The notes under the pieces were generated by a model. It saw nothing but the letters and a program-made list of their open reading frames with translations. It searched no databases and was not told the DNA's origin. The translations under genes and the position numbers were made by a program. DNA of 64,000 nt, taken from CAVPJW01 sp963705525 (GTDB lineage Bacteria; Acidobacteriota; Vicinamibacteria; Vicinamibacterales; CAVPJW01). The stretch is from assembly GCA_963705525.1 (NCBI GenBank), contig CAVPJW010000006.1, positions 504,771 to 568,770 of the forward strand. The letters run 5' to 3'. Below, one piece after another: positions 37,031 to 45,860 of this stretch; position 1 is the stretch's first letter; every line of letters begins with the position of its first letter.

Positions 37031-37828
37031 ATGGACAGGCCGGACATTCCGCGCACCGTGCTCTGGCAGAAGTGCCGGCGGAGCGAAATCAAGGACGCCG
37101 CCGATGCCGGCGCGGTTGCGCTCCTGCCGATCGGCGCCGTCGAACAACATGGTCCGCACTTGCCATTGGACACCGACAGTTTCACGGCGTTCATCGTGTG
37201 CGCGCGCGCGGCTGAACGCATCCGCGACTTCCCGGTGCTGGTGCTGCCGCCGATCTGGTGGGGTCTCTCACCTCACTGGATGGGTTTTCCCGGGACCCTG
37301 ACGCTCAAGGCCGAGACGCTCCTGGCGTTGATCGCGGACGTGAGCGAGAGCGTTGCCCATCATGGAGTCCGGCGTTTGATCATTGTCAACGGTCATGCAG
37401 GAAATAACGGACTCATTCAGGTGGCGGCCCTGAGGGCGACGGAGATGGGGCTTCAGGCCGCAGCGCTTTCATACTGGAACGTGATTCCCGAAGTCATGCG
37501 ATCGTTGACGGAACGCGACGGCGGCAGCATCGGCCACTCGGGTGAAATGGAGACGTCGATCCAACTCTTTCTGCAGCCGGATTGTGTGGAGATCAGCGCA
37601 GTGACAAACGAACAGTGCCTCGATCTGGCCGTCCGCGACCAGCGGTACGGCCCGACGGAAGGCATCTACCTGCCGCCGACGCCGGCGCTCGACTCGCCGC
37701 ACGGTGTCTATGGCATCGCTCACGCAGGCACCGCCGACAAGGGTCGGAAGGTGATCGATGCCGCAGCCGATCGAGTGGCCGAGTTTGTTCGACGCTTCAG
37801 GACATACGATGCGCATCAGCCGCGTTGA
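37031..37828 (+). CDS. Creatininase-family amidohydrolase
   Basis: 265 aa. Metal and catalytic motifs are visible: LLPIGAVEQHGPHLPLDTD (Glu, His, His, Asp, about residues 34-52), IVNGHAGNNG and GHSGEMETS. These match creatinine amidohydrolase and MftE/FAPy-deformylase relatives, which cleave cyclic or N-formyl amide bonds. A ribosome site GGGGAG lies about 10 bases before the ATG. The next gene starts inside this one (20-base overlap). Its place in a peptide/amino-acid uptake island suggests opening of a lactam, hydantoin or similar ring. Confidence 0.88.
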   Translation: MDRPDIPRTVLWQKCRRSEIKDAADAGAVALLPIGAVEQHGPHLPLDTDSFTAFIVCARAAERIRDFPVLVLPPIWWGLSPHWMGFPGTLTLKAETLLALIADVSESVAHHGVRRLIIVNGHAGNNGLIQVAALRATEMGLQAAALSYWNVIPEVMRSLTERDGGSIGHSGEMETSIQLFLQPDCVEISAVTNEQCLDLAVRDQRYGPTEGIYLPPTPALDSPHGVYGIAHAGTADKGRKVIDAAADRVAEFVRRFRTYDAHQPR

Positions 37829-38912
37829 CGCGATTCCGCTCCGCGTGAAGAAAGCCTGGCAGTCGACCAGTGCGCTCGGACTCCGCACCGAGAGCACCTT
37901 CGGCCTCGTCATCGTCGAAACCGACGAAGGAGTTCGCGGGCTGGGCGAAATCGCCATGTTCTGGAACGGCGGCGGCGCGGCCCTGTGCCCGATGGTGCGC
38001 GATCAGCTTGGACCGGTACTGGTCGGTCAGTCGCCGTTCGACATCAACCGGGCCGTGGCGCGGATGGACGAAGCCATTCAATTCTCGCCCGCCGCCAATC
38101 CCGCGAAGGCCGCCATCGAAATGGCGCTTCACGATATCGTCGGCCGCGCGTGGAACACGCCGGTCTACAACATTCTCGGCGGCCGGATGCGTGAGTCGAT
38201 CGTGCTGTCCATGTCCGTCGCGCTCGCGCCGGTTGAGGCGATGGTGGCGCAGGCGGAAGAGTTCGTGCGCCGGGGCTTTCGAGGTGTCAAGCTCAAGGTC
38301 GGACGCGATCCCGATCACGACGTCGCCGCGACGGCGGCCATCCGCAAGGCGGTCGGCGATGGAATTGTAATTCGGCTCGACGCCAACATGGGCTGGTCGT
38401 CGGCGAAGGAGGCTCTCAGCGTCATCACGCGGCTCGCGCCACTTCGAATTCACTCGATCGAGCAGCCGATTCGGCCTGAAGCGATCGACGCTCTGGCGCA
38501 GCTGAAGGCCGAGAGCCCGATCCCGATCATGGTGGACGAATCCGTGTGGGGACCGGACGATGCGTATCGGGTGATCCGAGAGCGAACGGCCGACATCCTG
38601 AACGTGTACGTCAGCGAAGCCGGCGGGCTCCGCAACGCTCTGCGCATTTTCGATATCGCGCAGGCCGCCGGTCTGCAGTGCACGATCGGCAGCATGCCAG
38701 AGCTCGGTATTGGCACGGCAGCATGCGCGCATCTCGGTGTGGCGGTTGGCCACCTCAACGAACCGGCGGACACTTGTGGGTTTCTCTATTACTCCGAGAA
38801 CCTGATTCGCGAGCGTTGGGATGTGCGTGACGGGGTGATCGCGCCGCTCGAAGGCGCCGGCCTCGGCGTGACGCTCGATGAGGATCGCCTGGCGGCCCTT
38901 CGAATCGACTAA
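37809..38912 (+). CDS. Enolase-superfamily enzyme (mandelate racemase/muconate lactonizing type)
   Basis: 367 aa from ATG 37809, overlapping the creatininase stop by 20 bases. The capping domain precedes the barrel: KLKVG gives the KxK catalytic pair (161, 163), with metal ligands Asp 191 (DAN), Glu 218 (IEQP) and Asp 243 (VDES). The second-half catalytic Lys, expected in N-x-K near residue 267, is absent (ILNVYVSEAGGL), so the chemistry differs from MLE or dipeptide epimerases that use two lysines. Racemisation or dehydration of an acid is the family theme; the substrate is unknown. It overlaps the convergent M20 gene by four bases. Confidence 0.87.
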   Translation: MRISRVDAIPLRVKKAWQSTSALGLRTESTFGLVIVETDEGVRGLGEIAMFWNGGGAALCPMVRDQLGPVLVGQSPFDINRAVARMDEAIQFSPAANPAKAAIEMALHDIVGRAWNTPVYNILGGRMRESIVLSMSVALAPVEAMVAQAEEFVRRGFRGVKLKVGRDPDHDVAATAAIRKAVGDGIVIRLDANMGWSSAKEALSVITRLAPLRIHSIEQPIRPEAIDALAQLKAESPIPIMVDESVWGPDDAYRVIRERTADILNVYVSEAGGLRNALRIFDIAQAAGLQCTIGSMPELGIGTAACAHLGVAVGHLNEPADTCGFLYYSENLIRERWDVRDGVIAPLEGAGLGVTLDEDRLAALRID

Positions 38913-40090
38913 CGCCCGCCTGAACCTGACTCCATCAAATAGATGGCTGCAGCGAGATAGACCTTCGCGGCGTCCGTCATCTCGTCCATGTCGATGAACG
39001 AGTGGGGCGCGTGATGCCACTCTGCCGGGCCGTACACGACCGTTTCGATTCCCGCCGCGCCGAGGTCGGAGGCATCGGTGACGAACGCCTGAGCGCCGCG
39101 GTCGACGTTGATTTGCAGATCGTCGTGTCTGACGAGCTTGTGAGCCGCGGTCATCGCCTGTACGAGCGGTCCATCGGTCGGGCCCAGGAAGGGCCGCATC
39201 CGAACGAGACAGCCGATGCGGACGGGAATCTCCGTGGGAGCGGCGCGATCCAGCAGCGCCTGGAGATCCGCACGCACGGTGTCCCAGCTCATGCCGGGCA
39301 CGGTCCGCACATCACCACGGAGCACCGCCTGCTCTGCAACGTTGCCCGGGAGGCTGCCGGCCTGCATGACGCCGACGACGAATCTGGGGAGCCCTGGCAA
39401 TCGCGGATGCGGCTCGTGGATGAATGTGAGATTCCTGAGCGACGGGTACACGTCCGCAGCCGCAGCGAGCGCATCGACGCCCTGCTCCTTGCGGGAGACA
39501 TGCGCGATACGGCCCGTGAAGGTCAACTCGAACTTGATGCAGCCGGCATGGGCCGTCATCAGCGTCAGCGATGTCGGCTCGCCGTTGATCGCATACCGCG
39601 GCCAGTTCCCGTCGGTCGCCAGCGCGTACTTCGTCCCGACGCCGTTCGAGTCGTGATACATGCTCGCGAGGAGGACGAGATCTCCAGGCAGGGGATCCAG
39701 GCGCGCGGCCGCCTCGATGGCAGCGATCATCGATGCGAGCCCGCCCAGCATGTCGCTCAGGCCCTGGCCGTAGAGGCGGCTACCTTCGATCCACGGACTG
39801 TATTGATCGCGAGTCCATCCGGGTGCGATGCTCGCGTCGATGTGGCCATTGAGCATCACCGACGGACCCGTGCCGCGACCCTTGAGCCGTGCGATGACGT
39901 TCGGCCTGCCCGGCAGCACCGGGTCGATGAGAACGTCGAGACGCGGATGGTCCAGAAACGACGCTACGACGTCAGCCCGCGGGCCCTCGCGCCCCTCGAC
40001 CTGCGCCACACTGGACAACGCGCGGGCGATTTCGACGACCCGCTCTCGCGAAATCCCCGCGATGGCCTTCTCGAGCGCGCTCGAACCCAC
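38909..40090 (-). CDS. M20-family hydrolase with an altered catalytic Glu pair
   Basis: 393 aa. The M20 fold is clear: NGHIDAS (His 83, Asp 85), LYGQGLSDMLGG (Asp 113), lid segment CIKFELTFTGRIAHVS and the late EWHHAPHSFIDM. The canonical Glu-Glu of the active site is replaced by Asp-Ser (MYHDSNGVGTK, 147-148). The enzyme may be weak, use another base or bind without cutting. It is transcribed away from the PEP-CTERM gene and toward the enolase-family gene, which it overlaps by four bases tail to tail. An acyl-amino-acid or dipeptide hydrolase role in the catabolic island is inferred. Confidence 0.86.
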   Translation of the reverse strand: MGSSALEKAIAGISRERVVEIARALSSVAQVEGREGPRADVVASFLDHPRLDVLIDPVLPGRPNVIARLKGRGTGPSVMLNGHIDASIAPGWTRDQYSPWIEGSRLYGQGLSDMLGGLASMIAAIEAAARLDPLPGDLVLLASMYHDSNGVGTKYALATDGNWPRYAINGEPTSLTLMTAHAGCIKFELTFTGRIAHVSRKEQGVDALAAAADVYPSLRNLTFIHEPHPRLPGLPRFVVGVMQAGSLPGNVAEQAVLRGDVRTVPGMSWDTVRADLQALLDRAAPTEIPVRIGCLVRMRPFLGPTDGPLVQAMTAAHKLVRHDDLQINVDRGAQAFVTDASDLGAAGIETVVYGPAEWHHAPHSFIDMDEMTDAAKVYLAAAIYLMESGSGGR

Positions 40091-40195
40091 GCGATTCTCC
40101 TCCGCGCCTCGAACACGTACGGGTCTGAAGTCCGCGCAACACTAGACGAGCTTTCGGAAGGGGTCAAGGTCAGCGGCGGATCCCGGCGGGGTAAC

Positions 40196-40233
40196 CGTCG
40201 AAGAGCGTGGGCGTCGTCGAAGAGCGTGGGCGT
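40196..40233. repeat. Two perfect 19-bp tandem units
   Basis: CGTCGAAGAGCGTGGGCGT occurs twice in direct succession (40196-40214 and 40215-40233) in the 272-base gap before the PEP-CTERM gene. It is not coding and no function is evident; it lies about 80 bases before the sigma-54 promoter, a position where activator sites occur. Confidence 0.6.
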
Positions 40234-40310
40234 CGGACAAAACTCACCTGTCAGGAGTACTTTCCCAAGAGTCCTGCCCGTAATCTATTGATTCCACGCG
40301 TTAATACGGC

Positions 40311-40326
40311 TGGCAAAGCTCTTGCT
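40311..40326 (+). promoter_or_regulatory. Sigma-54 (-24/-12) promoter of the PEP-CTERM gene
   Basis: TGGCAAAGCTCTTGCT matches the -24 TGGCAc and -12 TTGCw elements, with exactly 10 bases between the invariant GG and GC. The start codon is 37 bases after the -12 region. PEP-CTERM genes in other bacteria are known to be controlled by RpoN and the PrsK/PrsR pair, so the assignment fits. Confidence 0.65.
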
Positions 40327-40362
40327 AAAAGCGGGGGTCGACTTTATCATCGCCCCGGAGAC

Positions 40363-41049
40363 ATGATGAAACTGCGCGGTTCAGTCCTGGCGGTGGTCCT
40401 AACAGCGTGGGCGACCGTGGCGTCGGCAACGCCCATCAATCTATCGGCGACCGAGCCGAACTTGTTAGGTACGGGCGGTATTCTCGACAGTCTGTACGGC
40501 CTTTCCAACCTGTCGCAGGTCGCTGACGAGGCAGACCAGGTATGGACCAATCTCGGAAGTGTAACCGCCACGACGGTGGCCAAGTATTCTGGGTTCTCTC
40601 AAACTTTCGGATACTTCGACACGACCAGCAATTTCGTTCCCTTGTTCACCTCGAGCAGTAACACGACCACCTCAGGCAGCTTCAGCAGTCTGGCGTCTGG
40701 ATCCGCGTTCAGTTTCGGGCTCGATCCCAGCGGATCACCGCTCTGGAATTCTGTCGCGCCCAGCAACCCGGGTGGCTTGGATCACCTCGTCGCGTGGCAA
40801 GTTCTCTTCGGGCCCTCCGCCGGTAACTTTGTCCTGGCGTGGGAAGATCTGAACCTTGGCGATCAGGACTATAACGACTTGGTACTGGAGATCGCCGGCG
40901 CCGGCCTCTTGGTGCCCGGCACTCCTTCGTCCGGACCAGGTGACGTGCCTCAGTCTGTTCCGGAGCCAGCAACGCTCGTTCTCGTCGGGCTCGGCCTTGC
41001 GTCGGTCCTCGGACGAAGCACGAGAAAACGTTCAAATCCACGATCATAA
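40363..41049 (+). CDS. PEP-CTERM secreted protein with DUF4114-like domain
   Basis: 228 aa from ATG 40363 with GGAG at 40356-40359. Signal peptide: LRGSVLAVVLTAWATVASA. The mature part has a DUF4114-type stretch FVLAWEDLNLGDQDYNDLVL (Asp/Asn-rich, calcium-type). The C-terminus is the exosortase sorting signal: VPEPATLVLVGLGLASVLG followed by basic RSTRKRS. The PEP motif is cut and the protein is released or attached by exosortase, often into an extracellular matrix. Exosortase genes are not in this window. Expression is probably sigma-54-dependent from the promoter at 40311. Confidence 0.9.
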   Translation: MMKLRGSVLAVVLTAWATVASATPINLSATEPNLLGTGGILDSLYGLSNLSQVADEADQVWTNLGSVTATTVAKYSGFSQTFGYFDTTSNFVPLFTSSSNTTTSGSFSSLASGSAFSFGLDPSGSPLWNSVAPSNPGGLDHLVAWQVLFGPSAGNFVLAWEDLNLGDQDYNDLVLEIAGAGLLVPGTPSSGPGDVPQSVPEPATLVLVGLGLASVLGRSTRKRSNPRS

Positions 41050-41125
41050 GCCAGGCTGAACAGGGCGAGACGGCGCTTCGATTCCGCAAGCTCGGGCAGA
41101 TCCAGATCCGCGTTCCTCCCACATC

Positions 41126-42196
41126 GTGACAGCTTCAACCAGTCTTAACGCGTCGGCGACGACCCTGATCCTTTGCCTGGTGGCGTGTGGCGGACAGCCG
41201 TCGAAGAGCAATCCCGAGGCGGCCGCCGTTCCGCCGTCGGGCCGGGCGCGCGCGTCTGTGCCTCTGCCGCCGCCCACCGACCTGCGAGTCACATTTCTGG
41301 GCACTGGCGCGCCGCGCCCGTCGTTCGATCGCTACGGTCCAAGTACCCTGGTCGAAGCAGGCAACCAGCGACTGCTGGTCGACCCGAGTTGGGGGTTACG
41401 GGAACGGCTGCTCGAGGCAGGATCGTTCGAATTGATCACGGGGATCGATCAAGTGCTGGTCACGCATCTCCACTACGACCACACGATCGGGCTTCCAGAT
41501 CTCTGGCTCACGGGATGGCTCTATGGCCGGCGCAGTCCGCTGGTCGTCGAAGGACCAGTCGGCACACGCGCCATGATGGGCCACGTCGAACAGGCGTTCG
41601 CGTGGGACGTCGCGTATCGTGAAAAGGTCGGTGTCCCGGCCGCAGGCATCGCCATCGATGCGCGGGATATCGCGCCGGGAGTCATCATCGACCGAGACGG
41701 GCTCAGGGTGACCGCATTCGAAGTCGAGCACATGCCGATCGACATCAAGACTCGCGCGCTGCTGCCATTCGATGGTCAGACGTTGGGTTTCCGGTTCGAC
41801 TATCACGGCCGGTCGCTCGTGCTGTCCGGCGACACCCGCCCGAGCGACAGTGTCGTGAAGCACGCGCAAGGCGTCGATGTGCTCGTGCACGAAGTGCAGG
41901 TGCCTTCGCCCGACGAAACCGAAGAGGCCAGGCGCGCCAACGTCAGCCTGTCGGTGCACACCGAACCGCGCGATGCCGCCGCAATCTTCACGCGGGCGCG
42001 ACCGCGAATGGCCGTCTACTCACACATCATCCCGCCCGACGTTACCGAGACCCAGCTGAAGGCCGCCACTCCGTATGACGGAGCGCTTACCGTGGCCCAC
42101 GATCTGATGATGATCACGATCGGCGAGCGCATCGAGGTGGCCGACCGCCCGCGCGCAGGCAGGGAGAGCTTCGAACGCTCTGGCGCGATCAAGTAA
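41126..42196 (+). CDS. Metallo-beta-lactamase-fold lipoprotein
   Basis: 356 aa, GTG start. The signal ends in a lipobox (LCLVAC), so it should be membrane-anchored in the periplasm or outer membrane. MBL motifs: FLGTGAPRPS, LVTHLHYDHTIGLPDL (metal His, Asp), SGDTRPSDSVV (bridging Asp), LVHEV and VYSHIIPP. The layout matches the RNase Z/arylsulfatase-like branch rather than true beta-lactamases. The large hydrophobic segment around LWLTGWLYGRR may be the substrate flap. Substrate unknown. Confidence 0.88.
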   Translation: MTASTSLNASATTLILCLVACGGQPSKSNPEAAAVPPSGRARASVPLPPPTDLRVTFLGTGAPRPSFDRYGPSTLVEAGNQRLLVDPSWGLRERLLEAGSFELITGIDQVLVTHLHYDHTIGLPDLWLTGWLYGRRSPLVVEGPVGTRAMMGHVEQAFAWDVAYREKVGVPAAGIAIDARDIAPGVIIDRDGLRVTAFEVEHMPIDIKTRALLPFDGQTLGFRFDYHGRSLVLSGDTRPSDSVVKHAQGVDVLVHEVQVPSPDETEEARRANVSLSVHTEPRDAAAIFTRARPRMAVYSHIIPPDVTETQLKAATPYDGALTVAHDLMMITIGERIEVADRPRAGRESFERSGAIK

Positions 42197-42198
42197 GG

Positions 42199-45100
42199 TC
42201 AGGGCAGCGTCGGAGTGGACGACAGCACGACCAATCCCGGTGTAAGCGCTCCGCTGGTGGTGCTGACGTTCCCGAGGCTCGTGTTGATCATTCGGGCCCA
42301 CTGACCGTGGGTCTTGTTGTACCCGATGATGTCCGACTTGCCATCGGCATTCAGATCCAGCGCCGAAAGGGTCCACGCGGGAGCGATTGACATCGCGTAC
42401 TGCGTGAACTGCCCAATGCCGGTCGTGACGAACTCAGTGAGCCCACCGTTTGCCGCGTTGTAGAAAAGGAGATCGAGACGTCCGTCGGCGTTCAGATCCC
42501 CACCGACGATCTGCCCACTCTTGGCCCACACGCCCTTGGTCGACGTGAAGCCGACGGTCGTGGTCGCGACCGCTTCCTGCCAGCCTCCCGTAGCGGGCCG
42601 ATAGAGGAACACGTCCGACCGTCCATCAACGTTCAGATCGCCAACGGCAATCTGCGCGGAAGGCGCCGATGCCCACGCGCCGCTGACGATGCGGAAGGTG
42701 CCTCGCCCTGTCGTGATGCATTCGCGCCATACGCCGCTTGCGGGGACCAGGCCGAACACATCGGCCTTCCGGTCGCCGTTGAAATCTCCCTGCGCGAGCT
42801 GCAGGCCCTTGATCCATTGCCCGCTGAACAGCGCGAACGTACCGCCGCCGTTGCTGAATGCTTCCTGCCACTGGCCTGTCTGCGCGTTGTACGCGAGGAG
42901 ATCGGTCTTACCGTCGCCATCGAGATCCGCCGCGACGATCGTGAAGCCGGATGCCCAGGTTCCCTGCGCGGCGGTGAACCCTCCCTGTCCGTCGTTCAGG
43001 TACGCGGCCCACCAGCCGCTGCTCATGCGATACGCGAAGACGTCGGTATAGCCATCGCCGTTCAGATCGGCTGCGGTCACACCCAGCCCGGTCGGCCAGA
43101 CACCCGTGCGTACGCCGAGCCCGCCGGCCTGATCGTTCAGAAGCATCCACCAGGCGCCGGTCGCGGGACTGTAGAGGAATAGATCGGCGGCGCCGTCTCC
43201 ATTGAGATCGATCGAGCCGCGAGTCGCGGGGGCTCCAAGCATCGGCCTGAACGTCGCTGTGCACGAGTGGTTCGCGCTCATCGACACGGCCGCGTCCGTG
43301 CAGTCGGCATCGCCACTCCAGCCTCCAAACGCAAATCCCGTCGCCGGTGCTGGCTTGAGTGTGACCGCTGTTCCTTGTGGGAACGTCGCACTGCAGGTTG
43401 TCGGACAAGCGATGCCGCTCTGGACGCTGGTCACGGCACCGCTTCCGACAATCTCAACGGTGAGTGTGGTTGGGTCCCCGGTTGGCGGCGGCGGTGGTGG
43501 CGGGGGAGGAGGCGGTGGCGGGGGAGGTGGCGGAGCTACGGCGCCCTTCCAGAATCTGAGCAGGTCGGCGAGTGCCTGGGGCGGATTCTGCGGCGCGACC
43601 TGGCCCGCCTGATCCCGACTGTTCAGCCCGTGGCACGACGTGCACACGCGAATCTCACCGGGCTGAAACGTCAGCCAGTACCGCTCGCGGACGACCGGCG
43701 TGCCCGCATTGTTCGTCAATTGCCAACTCATCGCCCGGCGCGCCGGCACGAACGCCGCCATCGATCCGTCGAGGCCGAGCGCCACACTGCCTGGCACGCT
43801 GGAGGTATTTGGCGGATTGCTCACCTGAGGATCGTGCATCACCTGGGCAATGACGCGTCGTCCAGGCCACGGTGATGACGCGCCCCCAAGGCCACGAATC
43901 TGATCGGCCTGGAAGAACTGCATGCGCGAGACGTCGTAGATCTTGCCGGTTGCGCCGATGGTCTTGACGTTGGTTCCGGCGATGCGCAGGTTGAAGGGCT
44001 GCTGTCGATCGGCGACATCGCGTGTCGTCACGTTGTGGCTGACGACGAGAGCCAGGTTGTTGTCGACGAGGTATGTCCGCAGATCCGAGACGGACACGTT
44101 CTCAGCGGTCAGCACCTGCTGTTCGGGCGCGCCGAGCGTGGGCTCGAGCCGGGTCGGGATGACGCGGGAGCGCACTTCGACCGGGTCCAGCTCCCACAGT
44201 GCACCCGTGTACGCGATCAGTTCGTCCGGATCGTAGTAGCTGATACTCTTCGTCAGGCCGCCGGTGAATGGTTGTCCGGCGACCCAGTAGTTGCCGGAGT
44301 GGACCATTGTCTTCAAACGGAAGGCATACCGAGAGCCAGGCCGCGTTCGGGATCCCGTGTTCACGTCTTCGCGCGTCTCCGACGTGTGCACCGCGACGAG
44401 TGACCCGTTCGACAGCGGCAGGGGATTCCGATAGAAACCGGAGTGATTTGGCGACGGTGCGTTCGTGACCTTCGTCGTATCGCGGTGCGTCACGTATGTG
44501 ACGCTCATCTGGTCGGCGGGCAAGCCAAGGGGGCCGTTGAGCGAGACGATCTGCCCGGCCGCGTGCGTCCGGAATTCGGGCGCGTCGATGCCGAAGTACA
44601 CGCCGGGACGAAGCGGGTCTTCCCTCATCTGCAGAAGGTTCTCGATCGCGTGCTGATTGAATCGGCCGGTCCCGTCGTCGATGAACTCCGAGAGGTTCCC
44701 ATCGTCAGTCAGGCTCAGGTTGAAGTACTCGCCGAGCTCGTGACGGCCGATGTGATTGAGGGTTTCCTCTTCGGTGCCGTCCTCGTTGATTTGCCACGGA
44801 AAGAACTGGTTGAATTCGTGCCCGGCCAGGTTGGTGCCTGCCAGAAGGTCGTGTCGATCGGAGCGCGGCTCCGGAAAGATCTCGGCTCGCGTGTTGAGCT
44901 TCGCGGCGGTCGCGGTCTCGTTCGCGTAGTTGAATGTTCCGTAGTTCGCTTCGCCGAGCGCATCGGAGTCGGCCTGCTGGTCGCGCTGCAGATGATCCCA
45001 CCGGGAGAAGATCACGCGACCGAAGCTGTCAACGAGTGGCTTGAACGCGCCCGACGGCGCGTTTTCCATCATGAACAGCGAACCAGTCGCGGGATCGAGG

Positions 45101-45738
45101 CTCCAGAGTCCGGTGGTGCTCGGCGCAGTCTCGTACTCGTCCAGGAGAGGATAGAGATGCCGCTCGCCGGTTCGCGGGCGGTCCGATGTAAAGATGATGC
45201 GGCCGTCAGTGCCGTAGATCGGACTGACGTTGTTGAAGTTCACGGGCTGGTTCGGCACCTTGGTGATGACCGGCGTATCCGAGGGAGCGAGACCCGTGAT
45301 TTCATACAACTGCCAGTAGTAGTCCTCCCACTCGTACCGCTGCACCGTCGATCCGACCACCATGCTGAAGATGGCCTTCGTGCCGGTCCAGTCTACCGAT
45401 GGTTCCCGCACGGCGATTGACTGCGCGCCCTGAAACCCGGCGTTGCCGTAGCCGGCCGCCTGCGTGAGGTTCTTGAGCGATCCGTCTGCGTATCGAATCC
45501 AGAGGTCGCCGCCTCTGGGCGCGCTCTGGATGTCGCCCCCGTGGTTGCCGAAGACGGATCCGATCGTCGTGTAGTCCGCCGGAACCGGCACCTGGGTGAC
45601 GAAGAGAATGGGATAGGGCGCCGCGGCGATTCCGGCGGCGCTGAGGGGCGCCGGAACGCGCGGGCCGATCACGACGATGGCCGTGGCGACCAAAAGGGCG
45701 AGAAGCGGCAGACGCGAGGTTCGGGGCCGATCGATCAT
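42199..45738 (-). CDS. HzsA-like protein with c-type heme site, poly-Pro linker and FG-GAP repeats
   Basis: 1179 aa with signal RLPLLALLVATAIVVIG. Residues about 40-700 resemble the hydrazine-synthase alpha-subunit-related domain (IIFTSDRPRTGERHLYPL, FSRWDHLQRDQ, QINEDGTEEETLNHIGRHELG). At about residue 697 is RVCTSCHGLN, a CxxCH heme c site. Then come an uninterrupted run of about 17 prolines (about 734-751), an InlB/Flg_new-type repeat with paired Cys (CPTTCSATFPQGTAVTLKP) and about seven FG-GAP units (DLNGDGAADLFLY, DLNGDGYTDVFAY, DLDGDGKTDLLAY). The parts are likely a periplasmic or surface redox protein with a calcium-bound propeller. The combination is unusual and no anammox function is implied. 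Confidence 0.85.
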   Translation of the reverse strand: MIDRPRTSRLPLLALLVATAIVVIGPRVPAPLSAAGIAAAPYPILFVTQVPVPADYTTIGSVFGNHGGDIQSAPRGGDLWIRYADGSLKNLTQAAGYGNAGFQGAQSIAVREPSVDWTGTKAIFSMVVGSTVQRYEWEDYYWQLYEITGLAPSDTPVITKVPNQPVNFNNVSPIYGTDGRIIFTSDRPRTGERHLYPLLDEYETAPSTTGLWSLDPATGSLFMMENAPSGAFKPLVDSFGRVIFSRWDHLQRDQQADSDALGEANYGTFNYANETATAAKLNTRAEIFPEPRSDRHDLLAGTNLAGHEFNQFFPWQINEDGTEEETLNHIGRHELGEYFNLSLTDDGNLSEFIDDGTGRFNQHAIENLLQMREDPLRPGVYFGIDAPEFRTHAAGQIVSLNGPLGLPADQMSVTYVTHRDTTKVTNAPSPNHSGFYRNPLPLSNGSLVAVHTSETREDVNTGSRTRPGSRYAFRLKTMVHSGNYWVAGQPFTGGLTKSISYYDPDELIAYTGALWELDPVEVRSRVIPTRLEPTLGAPEQQVLTAENVSVSDLRTYLVDNNLALVVSHNVTTRDVADRQQPFNLRIAGTNVKTIGATGKIYDVSRMQFFQADQIRGLGGASSPWPGRRVIAQVMHDPQVSNPPNTSSVPGSVALGLDGSMAAFVPARRAMSWQLTNNAGTPVVRERYWLTFQPGEIRVCTSCHGLNSRDQAGQVAPQNPPQALADLLRFWKGAVAPPPPPPPPPPPPPPPPPTGDPTTLTVEIVGSGAVTSVQSGIACPTTCSATFPQGTAVTLKPAPATGFAFGGWSGDADCTDAAVSMSANHSCTATFRPMLGAPATRGSIDLNGDGAADLFLYSPATGAWWMLLNDQAGGLGVRTGVWPTGLGVTAADLNGDGYTDVFAYRMSSGWWAAYLNDGQGGFTAAQGTWASGFTIVAADLDGDGKTDLLAYNAQTGQWQEAFSNGGGTFALFSGQWIKGLQLAQGDFNGDRKADVFGLVPASGVWRECITTGRGTFRIVSGAWASAPSAQIAVGDLNVDGRSDVFLYRPATGGWQEAVATTTVGFTSTKGVWAKSGQIVGGDLNADGRLDLLFYNAANGGLTEFVTTGIGQFTQYAMSIAPAWTLSALDLNADGKSDIIGYNKTHGQWARMINTSLGNVSTTSGALTPGLVVLSSTPTLP

Positions 45739-45860
45739 GGTTCGCCCTCAATTCCAGCAGGCGAAATCACGGATTTGTCGGGAAAACAGGCGAAGAGCTG
45801 CCTATTAGGGAATGGTGAGCAGCCTCTGTGCCAGACCGGTGGTCGAGCGGCAGAGGTTGA

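Noticed and set aside
43484..43536. GGC/GGT-rich run as a possible repeat array
   Set aside because: It encodes the poly-proline linker of the HzsA-like fusion on the minus strand.
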